A stretch of 17,491 nt of DNA, from contig NZ_JAMONU010000022.1 of the NCBI RefSeq assembly GCF_027066465.1, forward strand, positions 1-17,491. Direction: 5' to 3'. Positions 4,403 through 10,619 of this stretch are shown piece after piece (the first letter of the stretch is position 1; each line of letters opens with the position of its first letter). This DNA is from Thermococcus sp. (GTDB lineage Archaea; Methanobacteriota_B; Thermococci; Thermococcales; Thermococcaceae). The notes under the pieces are model-generated. The model did no database searches, had not been told where the DNA came from, and saw nothing but the letters and a program-made list of their open reading frames with translations. The position numbers and the translations under genes are program-made.

Positions 4403-5464
4403 ATGAAGAAGTTAATTGAAGCAGCGTTTGCGCTCATCGTCATCATTTTCATCCTCGGTTCGGCCGTAGGCTACGTCCTCGACCGTCCGGTGTTTATCTC
4501 GTACGCCTACTCGGGCAGCATGACCCCCACAATAGACAAGGGGGACCTCTTTATAATGAACCCGTTTGCGAGAAGCTATCACGTCGGCGACATAATAGTC
4601 TTCCACAGGAGAACCGGCTGGACCGTCCACAGAATATTTGCTGTTACCGATGAGGGCTTCATAACCAAGGGAGATAACAACGTTGCCACCGACCAGGAGA
4701 ACGGTCTCTATCCTCCCGTAAAGCCCAGGGACATAGCCGGCAAGGTCGTCGTTGTAATGGGACACCCGCTCGTCATAAGGGGAGGGGGGACTTTCATAGA
4801 GAACCTCCGCTCAAAGTTCACAAACGTTTACGCCGTTATCGTTCTTCTGATAATAGGGGCAATCCTGACGTTTTCTGGAGATTCCAAAGTCAGGCGAAGA
4901 AAGAAGAAGTTCTACCGCCTAAAAGTTAGAACGCTCTACGCTGTGCTGTCCGTTCTTCTAATCGGAACGTTCCTCTTCGTTACCGTAGCTTCATGGGGAA
5001 CGTTGAGCTTTTCCTACTCATCCACTCTTGCCGGCGGTCAGAGGGCGGGCTGGCACCTGCCGGGTTCGGTCTTCGAGCAGAACCTCACCGTGAAGAACAA
5101 CGCCGTTTACCCGTTCTACTACTTCATCGGGGGTGGTAGCAACAGGACCGAACTGCTCGGGGAAAGCTCCTTCCGGCTTAGCGGGGGTTCGTCTAAAGTT
5201 CTGATGGTCAGGGTTAACGTTCCCCTCCAAACGAGGATATACGTTGAGAAGTTCACGGTCAGGAGCTATCCGGCCATACTTCCCGGTTCAGTCGTGAGCG
5301 CCCTCTACGGGATAAGTCCGTACGCTCCCCTCGTTCCCTATGCAATCCTGATGTCGGTGATGCTCTTTGGGTTCTACAGACTGGCGGGAATCGGCGACGT
5401 TGACGTCATAAGAATCAGGAGGAGAGGGGGAGTCCTTTATAAGATACTGGGGTGGTTTTCATGA
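4403..5464 (+). CDS. SipW-type signal peptidase I (archaeal/ER type) with extra C-terminal domain
   Basis: Residues 1-125 form a signal peptidase I domain. A membrane anchor (6-26) precedes box B SGSMTPT with nucleophile Ser39, and the general base is His76 in VHRI rather than Lys, as in archaeal, ER and SipW enzymes. Box E appears as KGDNN (89-93). Beyond the catalytic part lie two more membrane segments (about 143-158 and 179-197) separated by a basic cytoplasmic loop (RRRKKK), an extracytoplasmic beta-like domain of about 110 residues (200-308), and a last membrane segment (311-328). At 353 residues it is roughly twice a minimal archaeal signal peptidase. The ATG at 4403 has GAGGGTG just upstream. 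Placement between TasA-like genes suggests a dedicated maturase, and the extra domain may hold or guide subunits; the latter is inference. Confidence 0.88.
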   Translation: MKKLIEAAFALIVIIFILGSAVGYVLDRPVFISYAYSGSMTPTIDKGDLFIMNPFARSYHVGDIIVFHRRTGWTVHRIFAVTDEGFITKGDNNVATDQENGLYPPVKPRDIAGKVVVVMGHPLVIRGGGTFIENLRSKFTNVYAVIVLLIIGAILTFSGDSKVRRRKKKFYRLKVRTLYAVLSVLLIGTFLFVTVASWGTLSFSYSSTLAGGQRAGWHLPGSVFEQNLTVKNNAVYPFYYFIGGGSNRTELLGESSFRLSGGSSKVLMVRVNVPLQTRIYVEKFTVRSYPAILPGSVVSALYGISPYAPLVPYAILMSVMLFGFYRLAGIGDVDVIRIRRRGGVLYKILGWFS

Positions 5465-6387
5465 GAAAATTTGTGATAGTGCTGGCGTTTTTGATTGGCC
5501 TGACGCTCGTCCTCGGTTCGAGCGGCAACTTCAGGGCCTACACCTCGACCAGAACCGTCGACTTTTCCGTTGTCAGCGGCAACAACTCATACGTTGGGTA
5601 CATGTGCTCGTCTCCGGTTATGCTGAACGCGAGTTCCGGTGTTGACTTCAGGGCGCTGACGGTTATGAACCTGATGGACAAACCGATTAGCTTTTACGTC
5701 ACGCTGAACGATTCATCACTTCCCGAAGGCCTCCATGCGGAAGTGGATGGCTCGGTGCACACACTCGAGCCGGGACAGTCGATGGACGTGGCGGGCGGCT
5801 TTTCGGCGGACAGTGATGTCCCCAACGGAACCTACGAGGTTCCGCTGACGATACACGCCTACTGGGATGGGGGGAGCGCCCTCATAAAGGACTGCTCGAT
5901 GTTTGTCAGGATTACACGTCCGACCTACATCCTGACGAAGGCGATAGTTGGGGGAAGGTACACCTACCGTGCGGGAGAAACGTACACGATAGTGATGCAG
6001 CTCAACTTCACAAACAACGGACCAGCGGGAGACTTTGTAATCTTTGATTCAATTCCGTATGGAAACAATACTGCCACTCACCATATCAACGTTTCTAGCA
6101 TTGTTCTGAGGCCCCTTTCTGGCTACGTTGATGTGAATGTAAACGACAGCTGTGGATGCTACCACTACTGCCACTGTTGCGGCTGTTGCCATCACGGTCC
6201 TAAAACTGCGTTCAAATGGCACGTTCACGTTAGACACGGAGAAACCGTAAGCCTCGACATTGTAATGACTGCGACGTTCCACAGGCATGGCGAGTACATC
6301 CTAAACTGCGGTGCCCACCTGTGCGGAACGGACGTTAGCTCGAATAAGATAGTCGTAAAGGTAGTTGGGAGATGTTCGAGATGTTGA
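5461..6387 (+). CDS. TasA-like secreted protein with Cys/His-rich cluster
   Basis: A 308-residue precursor whose signal peptide (MRKFVIVLAFLIGLTLVLGS) is followed by NFRAYTSTR, the same mature start as the two subunits upstream. Residues 22-150 look like a TasA/DUF1102-type domain with Cys49 and Cys145. Residues 155-308 resemble a DUF11/CARDB-like beta sandwich (YRAGETYTIVMQLNFTNNGP) carrying an insert at 231-245, CGCYHYCHCCGCCHH, then CGAHLC (283-288) and a C-terminal CSRC. That makes 13 cysteines and a His cluster in a predicted extracellular protein. ATG at 5461 overlaps the peptidase stop (ATGA) and has GGTGG upstream. It may be a tip, anchor or cross-linking component, analogous to TapA or a minor pilin. 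Metal binding is possible; neither role is shown by sequence alone. Confidence 0.8.
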   Translation: MRKFVIVLAFLIGLTLVLGSSGNFRAYTSTRTVDFSVVSGNNSYVGYMCSSPVMLNASSGVDFRALTVMNLMDKPISFYVTLNDSSLPEGLHAEVDGSVHTLEPGQSMDVAGGFSADSDVPNGTYEVPLTIHAYWDGGSALIKDCSMFVRITRPTYILTKAIVGGRYTYRAGETYTIVMQLNFTNNGPAGDFVIFDSIPYGNNTATHHINVSSIVLRPLSGYVDVNVNDSCGCYHYCHCCGCCHHGPKTAFKWHVHVRHGETVSLDIVMTATFHRHGEYILNCGAHLCGTDVSSNKIVVKVVGRCSRC

Positions 6388-7346
6388 GTTTTGACAAGAA
6401 AAAACTCCTGAAGGGTGGTTTTGCCCTCCTCATAGCTCTGGCAGTTTTGTTCGCCGTTTACTCCGGCACGGCCTACGCCAAGTCCGAGACCAGCGTCACG
6501 GCCTCGTACAGGACGGCCTACACGGAAGGCGGTGTCTTCACTCACTCGGGGTATTTTTCAAACGACACCGTTTACCAAAACGGAAGCTCTCTAAAGTATT
6601 ACCCCGCGAAAATAACAACACTCATACGCGGTGTCTACAGGTACTCCACGGAGCCTTCTGCGAAGGGCCAGTACAAGGTTTTCCTCCACGTGAACTACTT
6701 TGTAACTGCCGGAAAGACCAAGATATACCTCAAGAACGAGACCTTCGAGGTTGCCAGCGGAACTTTTGATGGTTCCTTTGAGGTGCCCCTTGAGCTGAAC
6801 ATGACCCGGCTCGAGAAGAACCTGCGGAAGGTTCGCACGGGAACTGGGCTTTTCAGGGCCGAGAACGAGGTCTACTTTACCGTCGTTGTCAGGGTTCCCG
6901 GGAGGGACGAATTTGAGCAGGTCATAACGCTCAACAGGAACGCGGCCGGAATGCTTTACCTGACGGGTCTCGACAAGACGTACAAGAAGACCGTTAGAAC
7001 TGTCGAGACTTCAACCAACTCGATATCCTTCATGGGTTCCGACGTGAGCGTCCCAACTGCGAGGACGGTCTTTCCGCTGATGTCGGTTCTCTTCGCGGTT
7101 CCGGTGATAGGCTTCGCGTACAGCAAAAGGGAGAGAAAACCCAAGGACGGCTTGAAGGACCTGAGAAGGTACATCATTGAGGGAAGCCCGGCCCAGGGCA
7201 AAACGCAGGTTGTTCTGAACTCTCCGGAGGACCTGCGTAGGGTTTTTGAGCTGGTTGACAGGCCAATAATACACTACCGGAAGGATGAAACCGACTGCTA
7301 CGCAATCCTTGACGGCGATACTGTGTACGAGTATCGGGCTTCTTAG
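6381..7346 (+). CDS. DUF5305-like membrane protein of the fibre locus
   Basis: A 321-residue protein with an N-terminal membrane anchor or uncleaved signal (about residues 10-30), a large extracytoplasmic beta-rich region with several N-x-S/T sites (about 31-220), a second membrane segment (VFPLMSVLFAVPVIGFAYSK), then a basic linker and a cytoplasmic C-terminal domain of about 65 residues ending EYRAS. This topology and the YRTAYTEGGVFTHSGYF start resemble the DUF5305 family, which I recall next to SipW and DUF1102 genes in other archaea. Two ATGs are possible (6372 and 6381); I prefer 6381 because GGGAG (6367-6371) is then correctly spaced. It overlaps the upstream gene by 7 nt. A membrane platform or anchor for the filament is plausible but unproven. 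Confidence 0.75.
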   Translation: MLSFDKKKLLKGGFALLIALAVLFAVYSGTAYAKSETSVTASYRTAYTEGGVFTHSGYFSNDTVYQNGSSLKYYPAKITTLIRGVYRYSTEPSAKGQYKVFLHVNYFVTAGKTKIYLKNETFEVASGTFDGSFEVPLELNMTRLEKNLRKVRTGTGLFRAENEVYFTVVVRVPGRDEFEQVITLNRNAAGMLYLTGLDKTYKKTVRTVETSTNSISFMGSDVSVPTARTVFPLMSVLFAVPVIGFAYSKRERKPKDGLKDLRRYIIEGSPAQGKTQVVLNSPEDLRRVFELVDRPIIHYRKDETDCYAILDGDTVYEYRAS

Positions 7347-7351
7347 CCCGA
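7334..7351 (+). terminator. Hairpin over the stop codon of the last fibre-locus gene
   Basis: TCGGGCT (7334-7340) and AGCCCGA (7345-7351) form a perfect 7-bp stem with a TCTT loop; the TAG stop lies within the structure. It is probably an mRNA 3'-end structure of the fibre operon. No T-run follows directly. Confidence 0.4.
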
Positions 7352-7357
7352 CCAACA

Positions 7358-7368
7358 ACTTTAAAAGC
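7358..7368 (+). promoter_or_regulatory. Pyrophosphatase TATA box
   Basis: ACTTTAAAAGC lies about 55-60 nt before the pyrophosphatase ATG and predicts a start near 7390. It marks the beginning of the housekeeping operon. Confidence 0.6.
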
Positions 7369-7420
7369 ACAACGGGGGAGCCACCTTAGGAGTTCTAAAA
7401 AGGGTTAGGGGTGGTTAGGT

Positions 7421-7957
7421 ATGAACCCGTTCCACGACATCGAGCCCGGACCGGAAGTTCCGGAGGTTGTCTACGCCCTTATAGAGATTCCCAAGGGGAG
7501 CAGGAACAAGTACGAGCTCGACAAGAAGACCGGACTGATAAAGCTTGACAGGGTCCTCTACAGCCCGTTCTTCTACCCGGTGGACTACGGTATAATCCCG
7601 CAGACCTACTACGACGACGGAGACCCGTTCGACATAATGGTCATCATGCGCGAGCCGGTTTACCCGCTCACCCTCATCGAGGCCAGGCCGATAGGCATAA
7701 TGAAGATGAACGACTCCGGCGACAAGGACTGGAAGGTTCTCGCCGTTCCGGTCGAGGACCCGTACTTCAAGGACTGGAAGGACATCGACGACGTTCCAAA
7801 GGCGTTTCTCGACGAGATTGCCCACTTCTTCCAGCGCTACAAGGAACTTCAGGGTAAAACTACGGTCGTTGAAGGCTGGGGCAACGCCGAGGAAGCAAAG
7901 AAGGAAATCCTCAGGGCAATTGAGATGTACAAGGAGAAGTTTGGAAAGAAGGAGTGA
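7421..7957 (+). CDS. ppa: Inorganic pyrophosphatase (family I)
   Basis: The 178-residue protein is a soluble family I pyrophosphatase, hydrolysing PPi to two phosphates and so pulling nucleic-acid and protein synthesis forward. Visible signatures are EIPKGSRNKYE (active-site Lys and Arg), FYPVDYGIIP, the diagnostic DDGDPFD (65-71) with metal-binding aspartates, and MNDSGDKD (96-103) with two more metal ligands. Length is normal for archaeal hexameric enzymes. ATG at 7421 follows GGGGTGG (7408-7414). It has its own promoter and is followed after 30 nt by rpo7. A T-run (7970-7975) in that gap may end some transcripts. Confidence 0.96.
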   Translation: MNPFHDIEPGPEVPEVVYALIEIPKGSRNKYELDKKTGLIKLDRVLYSPFFYPVDYGIIPQTYYDDGDPFDIMVIMREPVYPLTLIEARPIGIMKMNDSGDKDWKVLAVPVEDPYFKDWKDIDDVPKAFLDEIAHFFQRYKELQGKTTVVEGWGNAEEAKKEILRAIEMYKEKFGKKE

Positions 7958-7987
7958 CGTTCTCAACTCTTTTTTGGAGGTTAAGCC

Positions 7988-8548
7988 ATGTATAAGCTCC
8001 TGACCGTTAAGGACGTCGTCAGGATTCCCCCCAAGATGTTCACAATGGACCCAAAGGAAGCCGCCAAGAAGGTTCTCCGCGAAACCTACGAGGGAATATA
8101 CGACCGTGACGAGGGGGTTATCCTGGCCGTTATGGACGTTAAGGAAATCGGCCAGGGGGTCATCGTGCCCGGCGACGGAGCGACCTACCACGAGGTGACC
8201 TTCGACGTCCTCGTCTGGAAGCCGGAGAACCAGGAGGTAGTCCTCGGCGAAGTCGTTGAGATGATGCCCTACGGTGCCTTCATAAGGATAGGCCCGATGG
8301 ACGGTCTCGTCCATATCAGCCAGCTCATGGACGACTACGTGGTCTTCGACGAGAAGAACAGGCAGTTCATCGGAAAGGAAAGCGGCCGCATTCTCAAGCT
8401 TGGGGACAGGGTCAGAGCCAGGATAATCGGTATAAGCGTTAAGAGCAGAATCATCAGGGAGAACAAGATTAACATGACGATGCGTCAGCCCGGTCTCGGA
8501 AAGTTCGAGTGGATTGAGAAGGAGAAGAGGAAGGCCAGGGAGGAGTAA
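7988..8548 (+). CDS. rpo7: DNA-directed RNA polymerase subunit Rpo7 (RpoE')
   Basis: At 186 residues this is the archaeal homologue of eukaryotic Rpb7. The N-terminal RNP-like domain runs MYKLLTVKDVVRIPP to about residue 80 and includes GIYDRDEGVILAVMDV. It is followed by an S1/OB RNA-binding domain with GEVVEMMPYGAFIRIGPMDG and LVHISQL. With Rpo4 it forms the stalk of RNA polymerase, which binds nascent RNA and helps open complex formation and termination. ATG at 7988 follows GGAGGTT (7976-7982). Its 3' neighbour is spt4, an arrangement conserved in archaea. Confidence 0.97.
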   Translation: MYKLLTVKDVVRIPPKMFTMDPKEAAKKVLRETYEGIYDRDEGVILAVMDVKEIGQGVIVPGDGATYHEVTFDVLVWKPENQEVVLGEVVEMMPYGAFIRIGPMDGLVHISQLMDDYVVFDEKNRQFIGKESGRILKLGDRVRARIIGISVKSRIIRENKINMTMRQPGLGKFEWIEKEKRKAREE

Positions 8549-8550
8549 GC

Positions 8551-8754
8551 ATGGCGAGGGAGAGGGCCTGCAGGCACTGCCACTACATAACAACCGAGGA
8601 CCGCTGTCCCGTCTGCGGGAGCAGGGATTTAAGCGATGACTGGTTTGACCTCGTCATAATCCTCGACACCGAGAGCAGAATAGCGAAGAAGCTCCGCGAG
8701 AGCATACCAGAGGCCGCCAAGGTTCCGGGCAAATACGCCATAAGGGTCAGGTGA
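8551..8754 (+). CDS. spt4: Transcription elongation factor Spt4 (RpoE'')
   Basis: This 67-residue zinc protein has the Spt4 pattern: Cys7-x2-Cys10 and Cys19-x2-Cys22 (ACRHC, RCPVCGS), then LSDDWFDLVIILDTESRIAKKL, which contacts the NGN domain of Spt5. The C terminus PGKYAIRVR is typical. Spt4/Spt5 clamps RNA polymerase for processive elongation. It starts 2 nt after the rpo7 stop with GGAGGAG upstream, so the two are co-transcribed and probably coupled. Confidence 0.96.
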   Translation: MARERACRHCHYITTEDRCPVCGSRDLSDDWFDLVIILDTESRIAKKLRESIPEAAKVPGKYAIRVR

Positions 8755-8755
8755 A

Positions 8756-9283
8756 ATGCTGTTCCGTCTAACGGAAAAGCTCCGGCGGGAGCTCAAGGAA
8801 CCGCTGGGAGAGCTGGTAAAGGGTCCGATTCCGGAGCCCTACCTTCGGATTAAGGAGGAGCTTAGGGGTAAAACCGTAATCACCGTTGGTGACGTCGTTA
8901 CCGAGAACGTCCTCAAGCTCGGCATTCCTCCCTCCCTTGCCCTCTACGACCTCAGGACGAAGAGGGCCGACTATTCTCCCGACATAAACGCGAAGGCCAT
9001 CTTCATGACGGTTTCAAACCCACCGGGAACTATAACGAAAGCTTTATTAGACGCCGTCAGAAAGGCCTTCCGCCTCATTGAAAGGGGCAGGCCGGTTCAC
9101 ATACTCGTCAGCGGTGAGGAGGACTTGGGGGCGATTCCCGCCGTCCTGTACGCTCCCCTAGGGAGCGTCGTCCTCTACGGCCAGCCCGACGAGGGGGTAG
9201 TGCTTATAAAGGTAACACCCGAATGCAAGCGCAGGTGTGCGCAAATACTTGCCAAGATGGAGGTGGTTCGTGATGGAGATTAA
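8756..9283 (+). CDS. GTP-dependent dephospho-CoA kinase (DUF359)
   Basis: The 175-residue protein matches the archaeal DUF359 family, shown in Thermococcus kodakarensis to phosphorylate dephospho-CoA with GTP as the last step of CoA synthesis. It is unrelated to bacterial CoaE. Visible family blocks are VGDVVTENVL (44-53), LYDLRTKR (63-70), VSNPPGTIT (87-95), SGEEDLGAIP (119-128) and YGQPDEGVVL (141-150), which line the nucleotide site. The start is one base after the spt4 stop, with GGTGA just upstream. The 3' end overlaps the start of rps24e by 11 nt. The gene sits in a conserved spt4-DPCK-S24e-S27ae string. Confidence 0.93.
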   Translation: MLFRLTEKLRRELKEPLGELVKGPIPEPYLRIKEELRGKTVITVGDVVTENVLKLGIPPSLALYDLRTKRADYSPDINAKAIFMTVSNPPGTITKALLDAVRKAFRLIERGRPVHILVSGEEDLGAIPAVLYAPLGSVVLYGQPDEGVVLIKVTPECKRRCAQILAKMEVVRDGD

Positions 9284-9569
9284 GGTGACCGAGATAAGGG
9301 AGAACAAGCTCCTCGGGAGAAAGGAGATATACTTCGACATCATCCACGAGGGCGAGCCTACCCCGAGCAGGGAAGCGGTGAAGGGTAAGCTCGTCGCCAT
9401 GCTCGACCTCGACCCGAACACCACGGTTCTCCAGTACATCAGGAGCTACTTCGGAAGCCACGTTTCCAAGGGCTACGCCAAGGCCTACGAGACGAGGGAG
9501 AGGATGCTCTACATAGAGCCTGAATACATCCTTCTCCGCGACGGTCTCATTCAGAAAGAGGAGGAGTGA
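9273..9569 (+). CDS. rps24e: 30S ribosomal protein S24e
   Basis: The 98-residue product starts MEIKVTEIRENKLLGRKEIY and includes the S24e signature LDLDPNTTVLQYIRSYFGS and GYAKAYE. It binds the small-subunit rRNA. ATG at 9273 is chosen over earlier in-frame codons because GGAGGTGG (9260-9266) lies at the right distance. It overlaps the kinase gene, indicating translational coupling, and is followed 10 nt later by rps27ae. Confidence 0.97.
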   Translation: MEIKVTEIRENKLLGRKEIYFDIIHEGEPTPSREAVKGKLVAMLDLDPNTTVLQYIRSYFGSHVSKGYAKAYETRERMLYIEPEYILLRDGLIQKEEE

Positions 9570-9579
9570 GGTGGTGTAG

Positions 9580-9750
9580 ATGGCGAAGAAGAAGAGAACC
9601 AGCCAGAAGTGGAAGCTCTACGAGGTTAAGGGCGGAAAGGTCATCAGGAAGAACAAGTTCTGCCCGCGCTGCGGGCCGGGCGTCTTCATGGCCAACCACA
9701 AGGACCGCTGGTCCTGCGGAAGGTGCGGCTACACCGAGTGGAAGAAGTGA
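9580..9750 (+). CDS. rps27ae: 30S ribosomal protein S27ae (eS31)
   Basis: A 56-residue zinc-ribbon protein, easily missed because it is short. It begins MAKKKRTSQKWKLYEVKGGK and has two Cys pairs, Cys28-x2-Cys31 (CPRCG) and Cys46-x2-Cys49 (CGRCGYTEW), that bind zinc. It lies on the small ribosomal subunit and corresponds to the ribosomal half of the eukaryotic ubiquitin-S27a fusion. A GAGGTGGT Shine-Dalgarno region ends a few bases before the ATG at 9580. It follows rps24e, the usual archaeal gene pair. Confidence 0.96.
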   Translation: MAKKKRTSQKWKLYEVKGGKVIRKNKFCPRCGPGVFMANHKDRWSCGRCGYTEWKK

Positions 9751-9773
9751 TTTCCCTTTCTTTTCTCTCGGCG

Positions 9774-10361
9774 ATGGCTATGCCGGTCTATTACGGAATA
9801 AGGCTTGAACTCCACCCGGACGTCTACGAGCCGGCGGAGGATACGTTTCTCCTCGCCGAGACAGTTGATGTCAAACCCGGTGAGATGGCGCTCGACGTTG
9901 GAACTGGAACCGGACTGATAGCGCTTCTCATGGCGAGGAAAGCCAAACGCGTCCTCGGCGTTGACGTGAACCCAAAGGCCGTAGAACTCGCCATGAAAAA
10001 CGCCCTGCTGAACGGAATCGGGAACGTAGAGTTTCGCCTGAGCGACCTCTTCGAGAACGTCTCGGGAAGGTTCGACGTGATAACGTTCAACGCCCCCTAC
10101 CTGCCGGGTGAGCCGAAAAAGGCCATAGATTTGGCCCTCGTCGGTGGGAAAACCGGGAGAGAGGTGATAGACCGGTTTATCCGGGAGGTATCGGGTTACC
10201 TGACCGAGAACGGCAGGGTTTACCTCGTCCAGAGTTCGATAACCGGAATTGAAGAGACGCTGAATCTTTTCCGGAGAGTCGGCCTTAGGGCTGAGGTCGT
10301 CGCCAAAAGGCACTTCTTCTTTGAGGATATAGTCTTGATAAAGGCCTCGCGTCCCTGGTAG
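9774..10361 (+). CDS. HemK2/PrmC-like class I methyltransferase
   Basis: The 195-residue protein is a SAM-dependent Rossmann methyltransferase. It begins with a YEPAEDTFLLAE block typical of the HemK2/Mtq2 group, then motif I LDVGTGTGLIAL (40-51), GVDVNPKAVELA (acidic loop) and motif IV FNAPYLP (105-111). HemK2 with Trm112 methylates the glutamine of the GGQ motif in release factor aRF1; this is the best guess from group membership. The catalytic motif reads N-A-P-Y rather than the usual N-P-P-Y, which may be lineage-specific. The start is uncertain: ATGs at 9774 and 9780 both lack a clear Shine-Dalgarno site, while 9723 would overlap rps27ae. It follows rps27ae by 23 nt and ends against a convergent small gene. 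Confidence 0.85.
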   Translation: MAMPVYYGIRLELHPDVYEPAEDTFLLAETVDVKPGEMALDVGTGTGLIALLMARKAKRVLGVDVNPKAVELAMKNALLNGIGNVEFRLSDLFENVSGRFDVITFNAPYLPGEPKKAIDLALVGGKTGREVIDRFIREVSGYLTENGRVYLVQSSITGIEETLNLFRRVGLRAEVVAKRHFFFEDIVLIKASRPW

Positions 10362-10496
10362 TCAGGCTATCTCGTGCCTCTTGACTTCTTGGAGCAACCT
10401 TACCTTGGGCCTCTCGTCCCCCTCCTCAATCTCGTCAGCTGGAAACAGAACGATTTCCCTCGGCTTGAGCATGGGTTCGGGTTTTATGCGCATCAT
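10362..10496 (-). CDS. Probable leaderless small protein, 44 residues
   Basis: The minus strand encodes MMRIKPEPMLKPREIVLFPA and continues to LLQEVKRHEIA, ending in TGA at the base that follows the methyltransferase stop on the other strand. The protein is charged and Pro-rich at the N terminus, with no signal peptide or membrane segment. No Shine-Dalgarno site precedes the ATG at 10494-10496 (a second ATG follows at once). A TATA element (TTTAAAAA, 10518-10525) lies about 26 nt upstream, which fits a leaderless mRNA starting at the ATG. I do not recognise the family. The well-placed promoter and coherent composition favour a real gene, but it could be spurious. Confidence 0.55.
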   Translation of the reverse strand: MMRIKPEPMLKPREIVLFPADEIEEGDERPKVRLLQEVKRHEIA

Positions 10497-10517
10497 GGTT
10501 GGAGGCTCGGTTTTAGC

Positions 10518-10525
10518 TTTTTAAA
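10518..10525 (-). promoter_or_regulatory. TATA box of the small leaderless gene
   Basis: The minus strand reads GGTTTAAAAAGC around this position. Its spacing of about 26 nt to the ATG at 10496 predicts transcription from the start codon itself. It is half of a divergent promoter region shared with TYW1. Confidence 0.55.
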
Positions 10526-10579
10526 CCTTTCGCAGATTGACGAAGGAATTTTCGACGATGCACAGTCGCGACCAATCAG

Positions 10580-10590
10580 GTTTTTAAAAC
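10580..10590 (+). promoter_or_regulatory. TYW1 TATA box
   Basis: GTTTTTAAAAC predicts a start near 10610, about 10 nt before the ATG at 10620. The AGGTGAG Shine-Dalgarno region lies at 10610-10615. Confidence 0.6.
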
Positions 10591-10619
10591 CTCCCCCGAG
10601 TTTCGGTTAGGTGAGACTA

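Noticed and set aside
7968..7976. T-run between pyrophosphatase and rpo7 as a firm terminator
   Set aside because: Only a six-T run within a 30-nt gap and directly before the rpo7 Shine-Dalgarno site; it may lower readthrough but I cannot call it with confidence.
7415..8593. A 392-codon minus-strand ORF across the pyrophosphatase and rpo7
   Set aside because: It runs antisense through two certain housekeeping genes and their intergenic gap, and its translation is rich in Leu and Val as expected of a shadow frame.
10374..10610. A 78-codon plus-strand ORF between the methyltransferase and TYW1
   Set aside because: It overlaps the minus-strand leaderless ORF and both divergent TATA boxes, and has no Shine-Dalgarno site.
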